Shown one piece after another: positions 10,601-21,301 of a stretch of 64,000 bases of DNA. Both the position numbers and the translations under genes were made by a program. The notes under the pieces were generated by a model. It saw nothing but the letters and a program-made list of their open reading frames with translations, was not told the DNA's origin and ran no database searches. Source of the DNA: Pseudozyma flocculosa PF-1 (lineage: Eukaryota > Basidiomycota > Ustilaginomycetes > Ustilaginales > Ustilaginaceae); assembly GCF_000417875.1 (NCBI RefSeq), contig NW_006920892.1:263651-327650 (forward strand), read 5' to 3'. The first letter of the stretch is position 1. Each line of letters opens with the position of its first letter.

Positions 10601-11751
10601 ATGTCGAAGCCCTCACGGACTGTCGAGAAGCCGCCGAAGCCAATCGTCCTGCCCATGACGTAGCGGCCTCCGGGGCCGAAGCGAGCGCCTTGCTCGTCGG
10701 GACGGGGAGTTATGGTCGCAGACTCGCCACCAGCCGTCCCAACGCTGCCGCCGTCGTAGAGCTTCGCAGCCGCATCACCTAGACCCGACCAAAGTCCATT
10801 GCCGCCGCCACTGCTGCGGCTGCGGCCGAGGTCGGTGGGCGAGGCAACGAGAGCTTTACCGTAGGGCTCTGGCGACTGCGCATTTTGACCAGGCTGCGGC
10901 GTGATGCCGCCGAGAAGGGACCCGGCACCTGCCGAGCTGGAAGGGCTGGCGACGCTGTGCAGGCTGGAGAAGTTGCTGAGGAAATCGGCGGCTGGCGACC
11001 TGACCTTGGGCGAGGGCGAGGTGCCTGGGCTAGTTGTGCGTCCGACCGAGCCTGGCGACTGCGATGGCGACGGTAGAGGCGGCCGAAAGAGGTCGCACGT
11101 TGCCAGGGTGGGACCTGTTGGTTGACGTGAAGGAAGCGCCGCCGCTGCTGGTGCCGCCGTCGACCTTTCTCCGTCCTGTTCCGTGCTGCTGTGCGCTTTA
11201 AGCCCGAGACCGCTGGCGTTGACAGTCTCAACGGAGCTAGCCCCGAGCGGCGACTGCGAGGCAGGGCCCGGATCGGCAGGCGGAGGTGGATCGGTGGCAT
11301 CTCCCTCGTCTTCCGAGGAAGGCGCGCCCCGCTGCCACCACATCCGCACTTTGGACGTGACGCTTGCGGGTTGAGACTCTGGGCGGGACAAGCGTACACC
11401 GCCAAGTGGTGAGGCGTCGGCGGTGTGCGATGTTGACAGCCTCCCTTGCCGGTCGCCTGAGCCAGAATCGACGGATGCACTGCCCGTTGCCGGGGCCAGG
11501 CTGGGGGAAGAGGCATGGTTTAGACTGCCTTGGCGGGGCGGCGACTGGATCCATGAGGCGGAAGGGGACGCATCCCTGCTCGAGGGGGAGGCGATGCCTA
11601 GGCGGGCTGCGGCTACGCTGGACAGGTCAAACGAGGAGTGCCAGTCGTCTGCAGAGAGCGATGCGCTGAGGCCGCTAGGATCAAAGAGCGGCAGGTTGTC
11701 TTCGGACGACGACGGGATGCGCAGGGGCGGAGGGGGACGTTGCGTGTCCAT
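7639..11751 (-). CDS. Large serine/threonine protein kinase with kinase-domain inserts
   Basis: A single exon encodes 1370 residues. Residues 1-360 are Ser/Pro-rich and look disordered. The kinase domain starts near 364. It has a Gly-rich loop GFGGFST (371-377), the VAIK-type lysine in RIAVKIV (K401), the catalytic loop HSDLKLEN (D640, K642, N645), DFG (697-699) and an activation segment ending in APE (742-744). DMWALGCILYALLSGRLPF (779-797) is the F helix, and a final R-containing helix follows near PDPSKRW. Two long Ser/Gly-rich inserts interrupt the fold: ~125 residues before the C-lobe (about 485-610) and another after helix G (about 820-960). The catalytic loop is HSD, not HRD, so it is a non-RD kinase. 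The C-terminal ~300 residues are Arg/Ser-rich. All catalytic residues are present, so activity is expected. I cannot place it in a named subfamily. Confidence 0.85.
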   Translation of the reverse strand: MDTQRPPPPLRIPSSSEDNLPLFDPSGLSASLSADDWHSSFDLSSVAAARLGIASPSSRDASPSASWIQSPPRQGSLNHASSPSLAPATGSASVDSGSGDRQGRLSTSHTADASPLGGVRLSRPESQPASVTSKVRMWWQRGAPSSEDEGDATDPPPPADPGPASQSPLGASSVETVNASGLGLKAHSSTEQDGERSTAAPAAAALPSRQPTGPTLATCDLFRPPLPSPSQSPGSVGRTTSPGTSPSPKVRSPAADFLSNFSSLHSVASPSSSAGAGSLLGGITPQPGQNAQSPEPYGKALVASPTDLGRSRSSGGGNGLWSGLGDAAAKLYDGGSVGTAGGESATITPRPDEQGARFGPGGRYVMGRTIGFGGFSTVREGFDIEGLSRDEAKEARRIAVKIVYQTQESDEVVHGAAKRHSQWSHELDIWRSLPAHPHLLPLLHSEVVSLPRGGGSHMSGAASSAELLVMPLCDRGNLLDYVRSEGGTRGPSLILGSADSGRGTPKASSLSRSASLNTPFGNANAETGKSVDSSRTGSGFLSRGHRRLGLGRVPSASGVPASNLPWSLNASQLQLSTASNTSSPSSVVGSLSSGSGLLRRASSQMARSRGVPIDVARETMRQLASALRTLHTQAGVLHSDLKLENILGQNLRTSRSDGSIRTTAGAAGPPVSSSSSSFSSDDGGELEEQLPCWRLADFGLARRIVSNSTDDGAFSRLHHHGQTLGQPQQPAQSRGGSLAYTAPEYLRAKSSTPSGVTTPGGLEADAAAQQASTSPFAADMWALGCILYALLSGRLPFADSFEPRLQMKIAKAQWDIPTRLRRRAERLADASRGGLRHAREASGGSQIGADPGGAIGERPLSTLIEGRHVGPFGRLRAADVDLSASLPSLPSRERPTRRLMSAFEPPMASFAETGRTSDHVVGSAPGRADHVDRIEINPSAKALADAEVDPESDEDDGVEAEWDGLSWDRAAAREVLHGLLEPDPSKRWTIERLCASAWIRGDNDDSVGGIRTTAGEADNIHPVADTHTKRTGLAGQSISERPSQETLDASLDFRRRSSSQSRDRGTLDLDVASTLARSRPADLSAESSGPVSPALPTSRSGFDDSHSSISSRPMSRDSFRDRSESRTRSTGFSESSTPSRGEGGVWHAAHHALDVAHWPSISRCDSPADSERRGRQSRSRMADLDENQTWSADKDQSAAERYNEWRTGRVAMPVPIPARSQSHSRSRSRHSRESGSPDRLSRRSHSKPRPLLPGSYDASGSGAGFLRGRSFETRSGAAAVGGSAFADQTQAHRSSTSRSRSRAPDALAQILGRDRATSRSRGTPTDDGERSLRATAGSSSSSLSLAANGGPPGAPAARAHEPRGRARDRK

Positions 11752-11869
11752 GCCAACCCTGGCTAGAGCAGGGCCGACGTGAGGGGTTGGCGAGAGGGCG
11801 GGGCGGGAGTTGCGAGATCGGCGGACGCAATTCGAGGGCGGCCCGCGGTCGCTGTGAGATCGGGGACAA

Positions 11870-11890
11870 GGGGGGGGGGGGGGGGGGGGG
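11870..11890. repeat. G21 homopolymer
   Basis: Twenty-one consecutive G residues occur ~120 bp upstream of the kinase start codon. Such a run on one strand can form quadruplex structures and is also prone to length errors in sequencing. Confidence 0.9.
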
Positions 11891-14362
11891 CGCGTCCGGG
11901 GTAGAGGGAGGGGGAAAGGGCAAGGAGAGACGATGCTGGCCTGTCGGCGCGCGGATAGCTGTTGCGAAGGTCAGACGGCAGGCTTGCTGGCCGGACGCAG
12001 TAATGGTGGTGGCGGTGGCGGTGGTGATGGCGGGTGCCTTGATTTTCGAAGCAAGAGAGAGAGAGAGATAGAGAGAAAGACGAAGGCCGCGTGGTGGATG
12101 GGGGCGCAGGGCTGCAACGTGCGTGGTGATGGTGATGTGGGTCTTTTTGACTGAGCCTCAGCTTGAGCCTCGGTTGGCCTTGGTTGGGCGGTGCTGCCAA
12201 CGTGGGGGTGCGGGGGCACACGTCGGCGGCCTCGCTCCGACCAGCGAGCGAGTGAGCGGGCCCTCGCTCCACCCAGCCCGCAGCTGAGGCGAAGACGAGA
12301 AAAAGAAAAAGCAAGCAAGAAAGAAAGAGCTCGCTGTGCTGCGACGCTCCGCTCGCTCTCCCTTCTCCTGCCCACCAGGCCGGATCCCGACTGCCGCGGA
12401 GCGTCGGTAGTAGGCAGGCGTGCGTGCGTGTAGGCGTGCGTGCGTGAACAGAGTACGTGTCTGGCCGACCGCTGCCAAACTCGGCGTCGATCTTTCCCGG
12501 GCCGCCGCAGGCGTCACAAAGAGATAGACGCAACGGCTCCAAGAGCCAGGTCGGCCGCGCGGTCCTCGCAGGGGCTCCCGAAAAGGTTTTCAAAACGGCA
12601 CAGAGCACGCCGTCGCGCAGCGCAGAATGTAACGAGAGGTGCTGCCCAAACGAAGCGCAACGCAACCCGGGCTCGTCCGGGGCGTCAGATGGGCAGGCTG
12701 GCAGGCAGGCAGGCGCCGTGGATCCAATCGGATTTTCGCCCGCTTTTTTCGCCGGCGTTTTCCTGACCTGGCCGATTTCTGCTTCGGTACGTGTGGGTGG
12801 CTGGCTGGCTGCGCTCTCGGCCCTGCCTTCCCTTGACCGCTGCAGGGCGAGGTAGGCGAGACGAGCGGCTGCTCGTCGAAAAAAAAAAAAAAAGTGCGGG
12901 GTGCGCCAATCGTAATCACGCACGAGGTACGCAGCTTGCCATGCATCATACAAGTACATCGTCGTGGTGGCCGTCGCCGCATGTGTCTAAGGACGTCCAT
13001 CTTCGCTGTGCCCGCGTGTCGTCGTCGCGTGTATCCCGGAGAGAACCCGACGGAGGCGGCGGAACTGGCACACGAAGATTGTGGTCGCTTCTTCGGCCTT
13101 TCGCCCACTGCGGCGATAATACAATGTCACGCCGCGTTCCCACGACCGACCGACCTACTAACTTACACTACTACTCTCTAGAGGCTGGGGGCGTCGCGGG
13201 CTTCGTCTCGAGTGCCGTACAAGCTGCAAAGGGGCTCACCTCGGTCCATTCAGGCTCGGCCCAGTCTTGAAGCGGTCAGTGTTCGACCTGCTGGACGTGC
13301 TGGGTAGAAGCTCACGTACTCGCCGCTCGGCCTCGCCGACGGGGCCTGCCCTACCCTCGCTCGCGCGCAGAAGGCATCGCCGTCGAAGAGCCAGGCACAG
13401 GCCAGGTCGACGAGGACGGCGTGGACGACCAGCGTAGGGTGGTGTCGTCAACAGACGAGCGATGGCATGGGCGAAGCAGCAAGCAAGCAAGCAAGCCAAG
13501 AAGAGGGGCACGCGACACGCCCTAGAGATTAGAAACTCATGTCTGCAAAGAGCCTTTCGTATTCGCGGGCATGGCCGAGGCCGTCGCGTTGTATTTCCCT
13601 TTTTCGGCGTGCAGGCTGAGGAGGGTTAAGAGCCGTCTGATCCAACGCACCACCGGACGGTGCGAGTGGACGGAAAGCCAGCGGCGGCGCTCGGGCGGAC
13701 AGGCGGGCGGGCAGACAGCCGGGCAGGCCAGGCAGGCAGGAGCAACCAACCGAGGCGAGAGGAGGGCCGAGCGAGCTTGTTCGCGGCCGCGCCCGCAGAC
13801 ATGATGGACAGACCACGCGTTTGCCTCAGAGGAGGCTCGCCTGTCATTTGAGAATGCGGGCGGAGGCAGGCAGGGTCGCTTTGCCTGCTTAGCCTGCCTG
13901 ACGCGCCACGGCCAAGCGGGAGGCCTGGCTGGCCTGGCCTGAGCGGGCGACGGGTCAAATTACTGGCCACGGTAGCCTGGCCGGGAGGGCAGATGGAGGC
14001 AAGGCGGGCAAGGCCACACGTACACCAGGCCAGCAGGTGTCCCGCCGGGCGTCCAGGCAGGCAGGCTGGCAACAGAGAGGTAGATAGAGCGCGTCGAAGC
14101 TGCTGCTGTCCGTCTCGCTTTCTGGCCTGCAGGGTCCCCAGCCGACCCGGCCTGGCTCTGCCTAGTTACCTCCTGGCCTGCCCGCCTACCGGCTGTGGCC
14201 TGCCTCACCTCCTTGAAGCAGGCGACGCGACCCCCCTCAAAAGACACGTCCCCACGCCCCTTTCCTCCTCTCCCTCCTACTCCATCCATCCGCCCCCAAG
14301 CATCATCTCATCGCATCGACATCTTCGGTGCTTGCCCTGCGAAACCTTCCGTGTCCAACACA

Positions 14363-14402
14363 CACACACACACACTACTCTCTCTCTCTCTCTCTATCTC
14401 TC
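14363..14402. repeat. CA and CT microsatellites in a 5' leader
   Basis: A short (CA)n run is followed by (CT)n, ending about 20 bp before the ATG at 14423. Pyrimidine-rich leaders of this kind are common just upstream of highly expressed fungal genes. The repeat probably lies in the 5' UTR or core promoter. Confidence 0.7.
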
Positions 14403-14422
14403 ACCCACACACAACCTCCACC

Positions 14423-14608
14423 ATGCCTCCGAAGAAGTCGACCGGCGGTGGCAAGAAGAAGTCGACTGCCTACCACCGACACATGAAGGAGACGCTGGCC
14501 AAGCTCAAGACCGAGAAACCCAACATGGAGCACAAGGAGCGCTTCAAGCAGGCCGCTCATGCCTGGGCAACGTCCAAGGAGAACCCAAAGAACAAGGCCT
14601 CGGCCTAA
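14423..14608 (+). CDS. Small YABBY/HMG-box-like protein
   Basis: This 61-residue single-exon gene starts at an ATG in a good context (CCACCATGCC). A Lys-rich N-terminus (MPPKKS, GGKKKS) is followed by one HMG-like helical unit. It has AYHRHMKETLAKLK, then HKERFKQAAHAWATSKENP. This matches a family of tiny fungal proteins that domain libraries assign to the YABBY/HMG superfamily. The family is conserved but little characterised, and chromatin or DNA binding is inferred from the HMG similarity and basic charge. The longer frame beginning at 14195 would translate through the CA/CT microsatellite and is less likely. Length and the conserved block argue for a complete protein. Confidence 0.75.
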   Translation: MPPKKSTGGGKKKSTAYHRHMKETLAKLKTEKPNMEHKERFKQAAHAWATSKENPKNKASA

Positions 14609-16521
14609 CGCGTCCGCTTCTCCTGGCACCACCTGCATCCGCTCCAGAGTGCCTGGCGTGAGTACCGTCGCTCCCAACCGGCTGGAGCTCCGTGACTCGA
14701 ACGATGTCGACATCTACTCGACATGGCCCAGAGCGCCATGCCGACCAGGGCAAGGATGGCCGTGCTGCTGCCATGTTTGATCGCCACCGGCCCTGAACGC
14801 GGCGGCGCTTGGGTGCCTGGCGCGTCGTGAGATCCGCGTCCTTACATCGGGCATCGCGTGCCCCGCTCAGGAAGTCAGGCTAGTGACGCCAGCAGGCTGC
14901 GCGCTGCCCTATCAGGAGGGGGGAAAGGGACGCGTCGCGTCTGGCATACCCCAAGGTCGAAGATGGCTGACCGCGCTGGCAGCGATCAGACTTGTCCTGC
15001 CTTCCATTGACTTGCGCGATGCCATCTTCTCCGCATTCGTGATTCGCCGTCATGCTCAGCCAGCCTGGTGCCGCCACCCCAATCATCCAACCGCTGACCG
15101 GCTCGAGCACCTGTACTCCCTCTGGCAAAGCAGGACAGCCTTGGGCGCCGTGGCCTCAACCTCGTCTCCGGCCCAGCCCTTCGCCAGCCGGATCAAAGCA
15201 GCCCAATCCGTCCTCTCGCTGGGTCATATCCGAGCACGCCAGAGTCTGGCGCCCGGACCCAATGCCTGGCTGTCATGCGCGCCGGTCACCTCGCCCCGCT
15301 CCTTTCCATGGCCGTGGCCGCTATGCTTGCCCTTACTCTCGTAGTCCCTCTCTCGCCCGCCTGTACTTCTTGACATTCCTGTACTCTTTTTGCCTGCCGT
15401 CCGATCACCCCGTGCACCGCGCTTCTTGTGCTCGCGGGGCGCCGCCCCTCTTCTGTACTCTGAAATAATCACGTCTCCGCCGTCCAGCTTCGTCTGTGAG
15501 CATGTACGGCTGTTGCTCGAGGCTGCTCGGCACGCGGGCGCCTGAAGAGCCAGCTTACGACTCGCAGCGACAGAGAGCAAGGGTCACCGCTGAGCACATG
15601 CATATGCATCGTCGCGCTGCCGTCGGTCCCGATTTGGAGAGGAGATGCCTGGCCGGTTGAAGGTAGGGTCCATGCGTCCGTGGGCCGGGCCCGGCGTGGC
15701 TGTGCTGTCCAGCAGCGGCCGAGACGCGGGAATCGGAGATCCGAGCGATGTGGTAGGCGGCGATCACAGCTATACAGGCACAAGGCGGCAGCTGGCAGGC
15801 AGGCCAGACCTCCTATTATTGCTGGCCCGGCCTGGCCTGGCCGTGCTGCACGTCGACGCAAGCAACCAAGGGGCGACCAGCCAGGGGGAGGCCAGGCGAG
15901 GCCAGGCCAGGCCGACTGCCGCCTAGCTGCTGATGTATTTGCTGGACGAACCGTGCATGCCTCCAGGCTCTTGGGCCAGGCCAGCTGGCCAGCCCAGGTG
16001 GCAGAGCCACGCACCGACGCACGATCTGGCTGGCGGCCCCACCCTCGGGCAAGCAGGCCAGCCAGCGAGCAGGCAAGCATCGGCGGTCCTCGCCCGGCCT
16101 GGCGCCTGGCCTGTTCCCCGTGCGTGTGCGCAGCGAGAGGGGCAGCGGCGTGGGCGGGCGACCCTCGACGTCGCCGTCGGTCCTTCCTGCCTGTCCCGTC
16201 CCCTCCCCTCCCCTGCCCTTCCCGTCTCCTTCCGTCGGTCCTCGCCTTTCCATCCATCACCCAAACGCCCACTCCCTGAGCCCTCATACGATCCACATCC
16301 TCACACCCCGAACCTCGCGCTCTCCTTCGTACCCGCCCTCTCCGCTTCGGCTTGGTGTCGCAGCCGCGCCATCGAACGTGAGCACCTCTCACTCGGTCTT
16401 CCCCCGACTGTTCACTCACACGCTGTGCAGCTGGCAAGCATTCCTCCGTCCGCATTCATCCGTCGCCAGTCTCGGGCCGACCAGAACGGGCCACTGAGGA
16501 CACCGCGGCGCGGCGTCCAAC
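14609..16521. other. Intergenic region upstream of the PAN1-like gene
   Basis: About 1.9 kb lies between two plus-strand genes. The middle part (15780-16110) is dense in GGCCAGGC/GCCTGGCC units, which are partly palindromic and give spurious Ala/Gly/Arg frames on both strands. Positions 16190-16420 are pyrimidine-rich, fitting a leader for the gene at 16522. No conserved protein segment or RNA gene was found. Confidence 0.5.
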
Positions 16522-19500
16522 ATGTACAACAACAACAACATGCAGGGATGGGGCCGTCCTCAGCAAGGCGGCTTCCAGCAGCCTCAGATGACGGGCTTTC
16601 CGCAGCAGCAGCAGCCGCAGCAGCAACAGCCCCAACAGACCGGCTTCATGCAGCCCCAGATGACGGGCTATCCAGGCATGTCGCAGTTCCAGCGGCCCAT
16701 GGCCACCGGTTTCCCAGGCCAGCAGCAGCTGCCGCAACAGCAACAGCTCGGCCAGACGTCGTTCCTCTCTGCTCAGCCTACAGGCATGAGCGGCATGGGG
16801 ATGGGCTCAAACCTCGGAGGACCTGGCCTCTCCCAGCAGCGCTTTCTCTCGCCAGGCCCTGGTCAGCAACCCCAGCGCTTCCTCTCGCCCGGTCCCGCCG
16901 GTGGCGGACTGGCCGCCGGAGGCGGTGTCCAACCGCAGCCCACCGGCTTCCTCGGCGGCGGCGGTGGCGGCCTCCAGTCGCAAGCCACAGGCTACATGGG
17001 TGGTGGGCCCGGGGGCCTCGGCATGATGCAGCCGCAGCAGACTGGCCTGATGCCTCAGATGACGGGCATGCCGATCCGCGATCCGCGCATGCAGCTGATG
17101 AGCGCCCAGTTCCTTCCGGCCTCGCAGCCCTTTTCGGGCGCCGCCGTCGCCGGCAACATGAACTTCAGCCAGGCGAGCATGCAGCCATCCAACTTCCAGT
17201 CGCAGATCCAGAACCTCAGCCAGCAGCAGCAGGGATCCAAGGAGCCAAAGATCCCATGGGCGCTCAGCAAGGAGGAGAAGAAGAGCTACGACTCCATCTT
17301 CCGCGCATGGGACTCGAATGGCTCCGGCTTCATCAGCGGCGACGTGGCCCGCGAGGTCTTTGGCCAGAGCGGCATCCCGCGCGAGCAGCTCATGCAGATC
17401 TGGCACCTCGCCGACACCGAGAACCGGGGCAAGCTGAATGTCAACGAGTTCCACGTCGCCATGGGCCTCATCTACCGAGGTGAGTACTTGCAGCAAAAAA
17501 AGGCTGCGGCTGCGAGGGCCTCCTCGACCGTAGTAGCGCTCGCCGCATGCTGACCAAGGGCTGTGCCTCGAATGCGACCTCCGTCATCCTACCCACCCGT
17601 CTTGCCGGACTTGCGCAGCACTCAATGGCAACGACATCCCCGACCAGCTCCCGGCCGAGCTCGTTCCTCCCTCTGCGCGCGACCTGAACGACTCGGTCGA
17701 TTTCCTCAAGGACCTGCTGAAGAAGGACACCAACGTCCGCAACAGCACCGGCCTCAACATCCCCGAGGCCGGCTCCAACAGCGGCGCTTCGTACACAAAG
17801 GCGCGCTCGTTCCACGAGAACCCCGTCGCGCCCAAGCAGGATGCCCGCGCCTACCGGCACGAAGAGTCCGAGTCTGCCGGGTACAAGAGCAGCAGCCGCC
17901 ACCTCGACCGCAAGGCAGTCCGCTACGAGGGCCAGAGCGCGACCGACGATCTGAGCGAGATGAAGCGTCAGCTGGAGAACACCCAAAAGATGCTGGAGAA
18001 GCAGAACCACGAGGATGACGAGGATCGCGAGCTCAAGCGCGAGATGGACGACCTGCGCTACCGCATCCGCCGTGTTCAGGATGATATCGAGTACTACAAC
18101 CGGCGCGGCGGACGCGACTCGGCCGACCTCAAGCGCAAGGCCGAGCGGGAGCTGATCCATCTGATGCATGAACGTCTACCTCAACTCGAGAAGCGGATCG
18201 AGGCGAGCGAGCGTCGTGAGCGCGACCGCAAGCTTGATCAAAGCCGGGACCGCGACCGTCGCAACGACCCATACCGCCGTTACGACCGCGACGACCGAGA
18301 TCGTGACAACGATCGTGGATATGATCGCGAAGATCGCGGTGGCCGCCTCGGCGACGGCGAGTACTTGCGCGGCACCTTTGACCGTGACCGCGACGAGGAC
18401 TCCTCTCGGCGAAGCGACTATGGCCGCGATCGATCCCGGGATCGGTCTCGCGAACGCTATGACAGGCGCGACGACAGGCGCGACGACAGCCACGACTTCC
18501 GGACCGACTACGGCGGCCGAAGAGGCGAAGATGACCGAGACCGGCACAGCAGCGGCCGGGCAGATGCGCCGCCACCGCCGCCTCCTCCCGCGTCCTCCAA
18601 GGGAGCCACGGCCCCAGCTCCACCGCCTCCGGCACCACCCGCGGCAGCGTCGCCATCCTCCGCCGCTCCATCGGCGGGCGCCCCGCCCAAGAACATGACA
18701 CCCGAAGAGCGTGCCGCTTGGATCCGCGCCGAAGCGCAGCGCCGGGTGCAGGAGCGCATGCGCATGCTGGGCGCGGTCGCCCCCTCTGGCCCCGCCGCAG
18801 TCGACACTAGCGTCGAGGAGCGGCTCAAGGCGGAGAAGGCCGAAGCCGAGGCACGAAGCGCACAGGCCGATCGCGAGGCGGCGGCGCGCGAAGAAGCGCG
18901 AAAGGCTCGACTCGAGGAACACCGTCTGCAGAACGAGAAGGCCAGCCTGCAGACAGTCAAGGCCGAGATCGACGAGTCGGCCAAGAGTAACAACCCTCCT
19001 CCCGGTCCGGTGATCCAGGCGGCTAAGGAAGAGATCGACGACCAGGAAGAGATGCTGCGAAGGCGTGAAGAGATTCTAGCCAAGGAGAGGGCCGAGCGTG
19101 AGGCGCGTCTGCGCCGCATCGAAGAGCAGGAGGAGGAAGCCAGACAGCAGGAGGCCGCGTTCAAGGAAAGGCAGAGCATGTTCGCCGGCAAGGCGAAGCC
19201 AGCTGCCCCAGCACCGCCTCCGTCCCGTAAGGCCAAGGGCGGTGCCCCACCGCCACCACCTTCTCGAAAGTCGCACGCCGCCAGTTCCGAGGCTCCCACT
19301 GCTCCGCCGGCACCACCCTCGGCGTCGTCCGCGACCATGGCCCATCCGGCCCCCGCAGCTCCTCCGCAGCCCAGCCCGGGTTCGGCTTCGAGCACCAATC
19401 CGTTCCATCGCATTCAGCAGGGTGGCACTGCGGCAGCTACTGCGCCTTCGCCAGCCACATCTGGCGGCACCAATCCCTTCTTCCGTCAGCAGCAGGAGGC

Positions 19501-21301
19501 GGCCAAGTCGCCCGGGTCATCGGAACTGCCAACGGCGACGCGCGCCACTCCGCCCGTCTCGGCGCAGCCCACTGGCAATGTCGCTTCGGCTTCTGCCTCT
19601 CGCTCGATCCACGTAGCGCCCAAGCACGATGACGACGACTGGGAAGAGTCGGACAAGGACGACGACGATGACGACGACGGCCCTGAAAGCAGCACACGCG
19701 CGACCCGTCAGAATCTGGCACAGGCGCTGTTCAGCAACCTGGTCACCGGCGGCAGATCGACTNNNNNNNNNNNNNNNNNNNNNNNNNNNNNNNNNNNNNN
19801 NNNNNNNNNNNNNNNNNNNNNNNNNNNNNNNNNNNNNNNNNNNNNNNNNNNNNNNNNNNNNNNNNNNNNNNNNNNNNNNNNNNNNNNNNNNNNNNNNNNN
19901 NNNNNNNNNNNNNNNNNNNNNNNNNNNNNNNNNNNNNNNNNNNNNNNNNNNNNNNNNNNNNNNNNNNNNNNNNNNNNNNNNNNNNNNNNNNNNNNNNNNN
20001 NNNNNNNNNNNNNNNNNNNNNNNNNNNNNNNNNNNNNNNNNNNNNNNNNNNNNNNNNNNNNNNNNNNNNNNNNNNNNNNNNNNNNNNNNNNNNNNNNNNN
20101 NNNNNNNNNNNNNNNNNNNNNNNNNNNNNNNNNNNNNNNNNNNNNNNNNNNNNNNNNNNNNNNNNNNNNNNNNNNNNNNNNNNNNNNNNNNNNNNNNNNN
20201 NNNNNNNNNNNNNNNNNNNNNNCGCCGCCCGCTGCCCCGACCGCCGTTGTCGTTCAGCCCGCGTCTGGCCCCGTCGACCGTGGCGCTCTCCTTGGCCAGA
20301 TCCAGGGAGGTCTCAGGCTGAAGAAGGCGCAGACCAACGACCGCTCCAAGGTTCAGGGGGCTGGCGCCGTCCTTGGAGACGCAACGCCTCCTGTACAAAC
20401 GTTTGTTCCCCCTCCTAGTCCGCCAGCGGCAGAGCCCGAGGCGCCGAGCGCTGCCGGACCCGTTCCTCCGGCACCAACCGCGCCCGAAGCTTCAGCTGTG
20501 CCAGAGGCCCCTCCGCCCCCACCCGCGCCACCTGCGCCCGAGGACAGCATGCCCGGAAGCTTTGGCGCTACTACCGACGACTTTGCCAGCAACCCGAATC
20601 GGCAGAGCATCGACTGGACCAACAGCCTGGCCGCCGAGCAGATGAATGGCCACAAGACGGCATTCGTTCCGGAGCAGGCCGCGCTGCGCGAAGTGGACGA
20701 GGAGAGCGCGGACGAGGACGAAGGGCCGGAGGACGCTGAAGCCATCAGCCGGGCTCCGCTCGGCGGTCAGATGGCGGCCGCAGCCAGCCCTGCAACGGAT
20801 GACGATCAGCTGGCCGACTTCGACCTCTCCACGACCCTGCGCGTCCGCACGCTCTACGCGTACTCGGCGCAGCGCGACGAAGACCTCACCTTTGACGAGA
20901 ACGTGGTACTCAAGGCCAACCGTGCCAAGGCCACCGATGGCGACTGGTGGTACGGCGTCCTCCTCGACGGCAGCAAGAAAGGCTTCTTCCCGCGGGCTTA
21001 TGTCGCGGAGCTCGATGAATGTAAGTGGACGGTGCAGGTCTTGTCGCCGCCGAACAAAGTGATTCGCATCGCGCCGGCGCTGACGTCTACTACAACTGTC
21101 TCGGATTGACCGCGCCGCACAGCCGCGAATCGCGCCAAGGCTCTCTACGAATATGCCGGCACGACGCCCGAGGAAGCTTCGTTCTCCGAAGGTGACGAGC
21201 TCACCGTCGTGGATCAGAGCGATGCCAACTGGTGGCGCGTCGACGTCGGCGGCGACCGGATCCTCATCGCCCCGGCGACCTACCTCGAACTTCAGGGTTA
21301 G
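16522..21301 (+). CDS. PAN1: PAN1/intersectin-like endocytic scaffold (EH, WH2, two SH3)
   Basis: Three exons: 16522-17479, 17619-21020 and 21123-21301, all with GT/AG introns. Protein is ~1512 aa if the N-gap length is right. N-terminus (1-240) holds Gln-rich repeats with QMTGF/QPTGF motifs. One EH domain lies at about 244-335, with a calcium-type loop [12 protein letters not shown] and the [12 protein letters not shown] segment. Coiled coil follows (about 430-500), then an Arg/Asp-rich stretch (DRDR repeats), poly-Pro tracts and a second coiled coil. After the gap comes a WH2-like actin-binding motif ([14 protein letters not shown], about 1205-1235). Two SH3 domains end it (about 1394-1450 and 1454-1512). 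EH plus WH2 is typical of Pan1, which links clathrin adaptors to Arp2/3. C-terminal SH3 domains are intersectin-like. Yeast Pan1 has two EH and no SH3. Stop is at 21299. Confidence 0.85.
19763..20222. other. Assembly gap (460 N) inside the PAN1-like gene
   Basis: All bases are N. Sequence on both sides reads in the same frame, so the gap length is compatible with coding but may be only an estimate. The missing part lies between an acidic linker and the WH2-like motif. Confidence 0.99.

Larger units (their letters stand above)
11752..14422. other. Long intergenic region between kinase and YABBY-like gene
   Basis: About 2.7 kb holds the divergent upstream regions of the kinase (-) and the small gene at 14423 (+). 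It contains a G21 run (11870-11890), a GA-rich stretch (12050-12080), an A15 run (12879-12893), AAGC repeats (13478-13500) and many GGCAGGC/GCCTGCC units (13600-14200). Long open frames, for example 11763-12959 on the minus strand, are low-complexity and cross homopolymers. One possible tiny minus-strand exon ends at 13529 (see findings). No gene is firmly supported. Confidence 0.5.

Noticed and set aside
12879..12893. A15 run as a sign of a retroposed gene copy
   Set aside because: No coding sequence, processed-gene remnant or flanking duplication lies next to it.
11763..12959. 398-codon minus-strand frame upstream of the kinase
   Set aside because: It translates through A15 and G21 homopolymers (poly-Phe and poly-Pro) and lacks conserved segments. 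A leader or intergenic origin is more likely.
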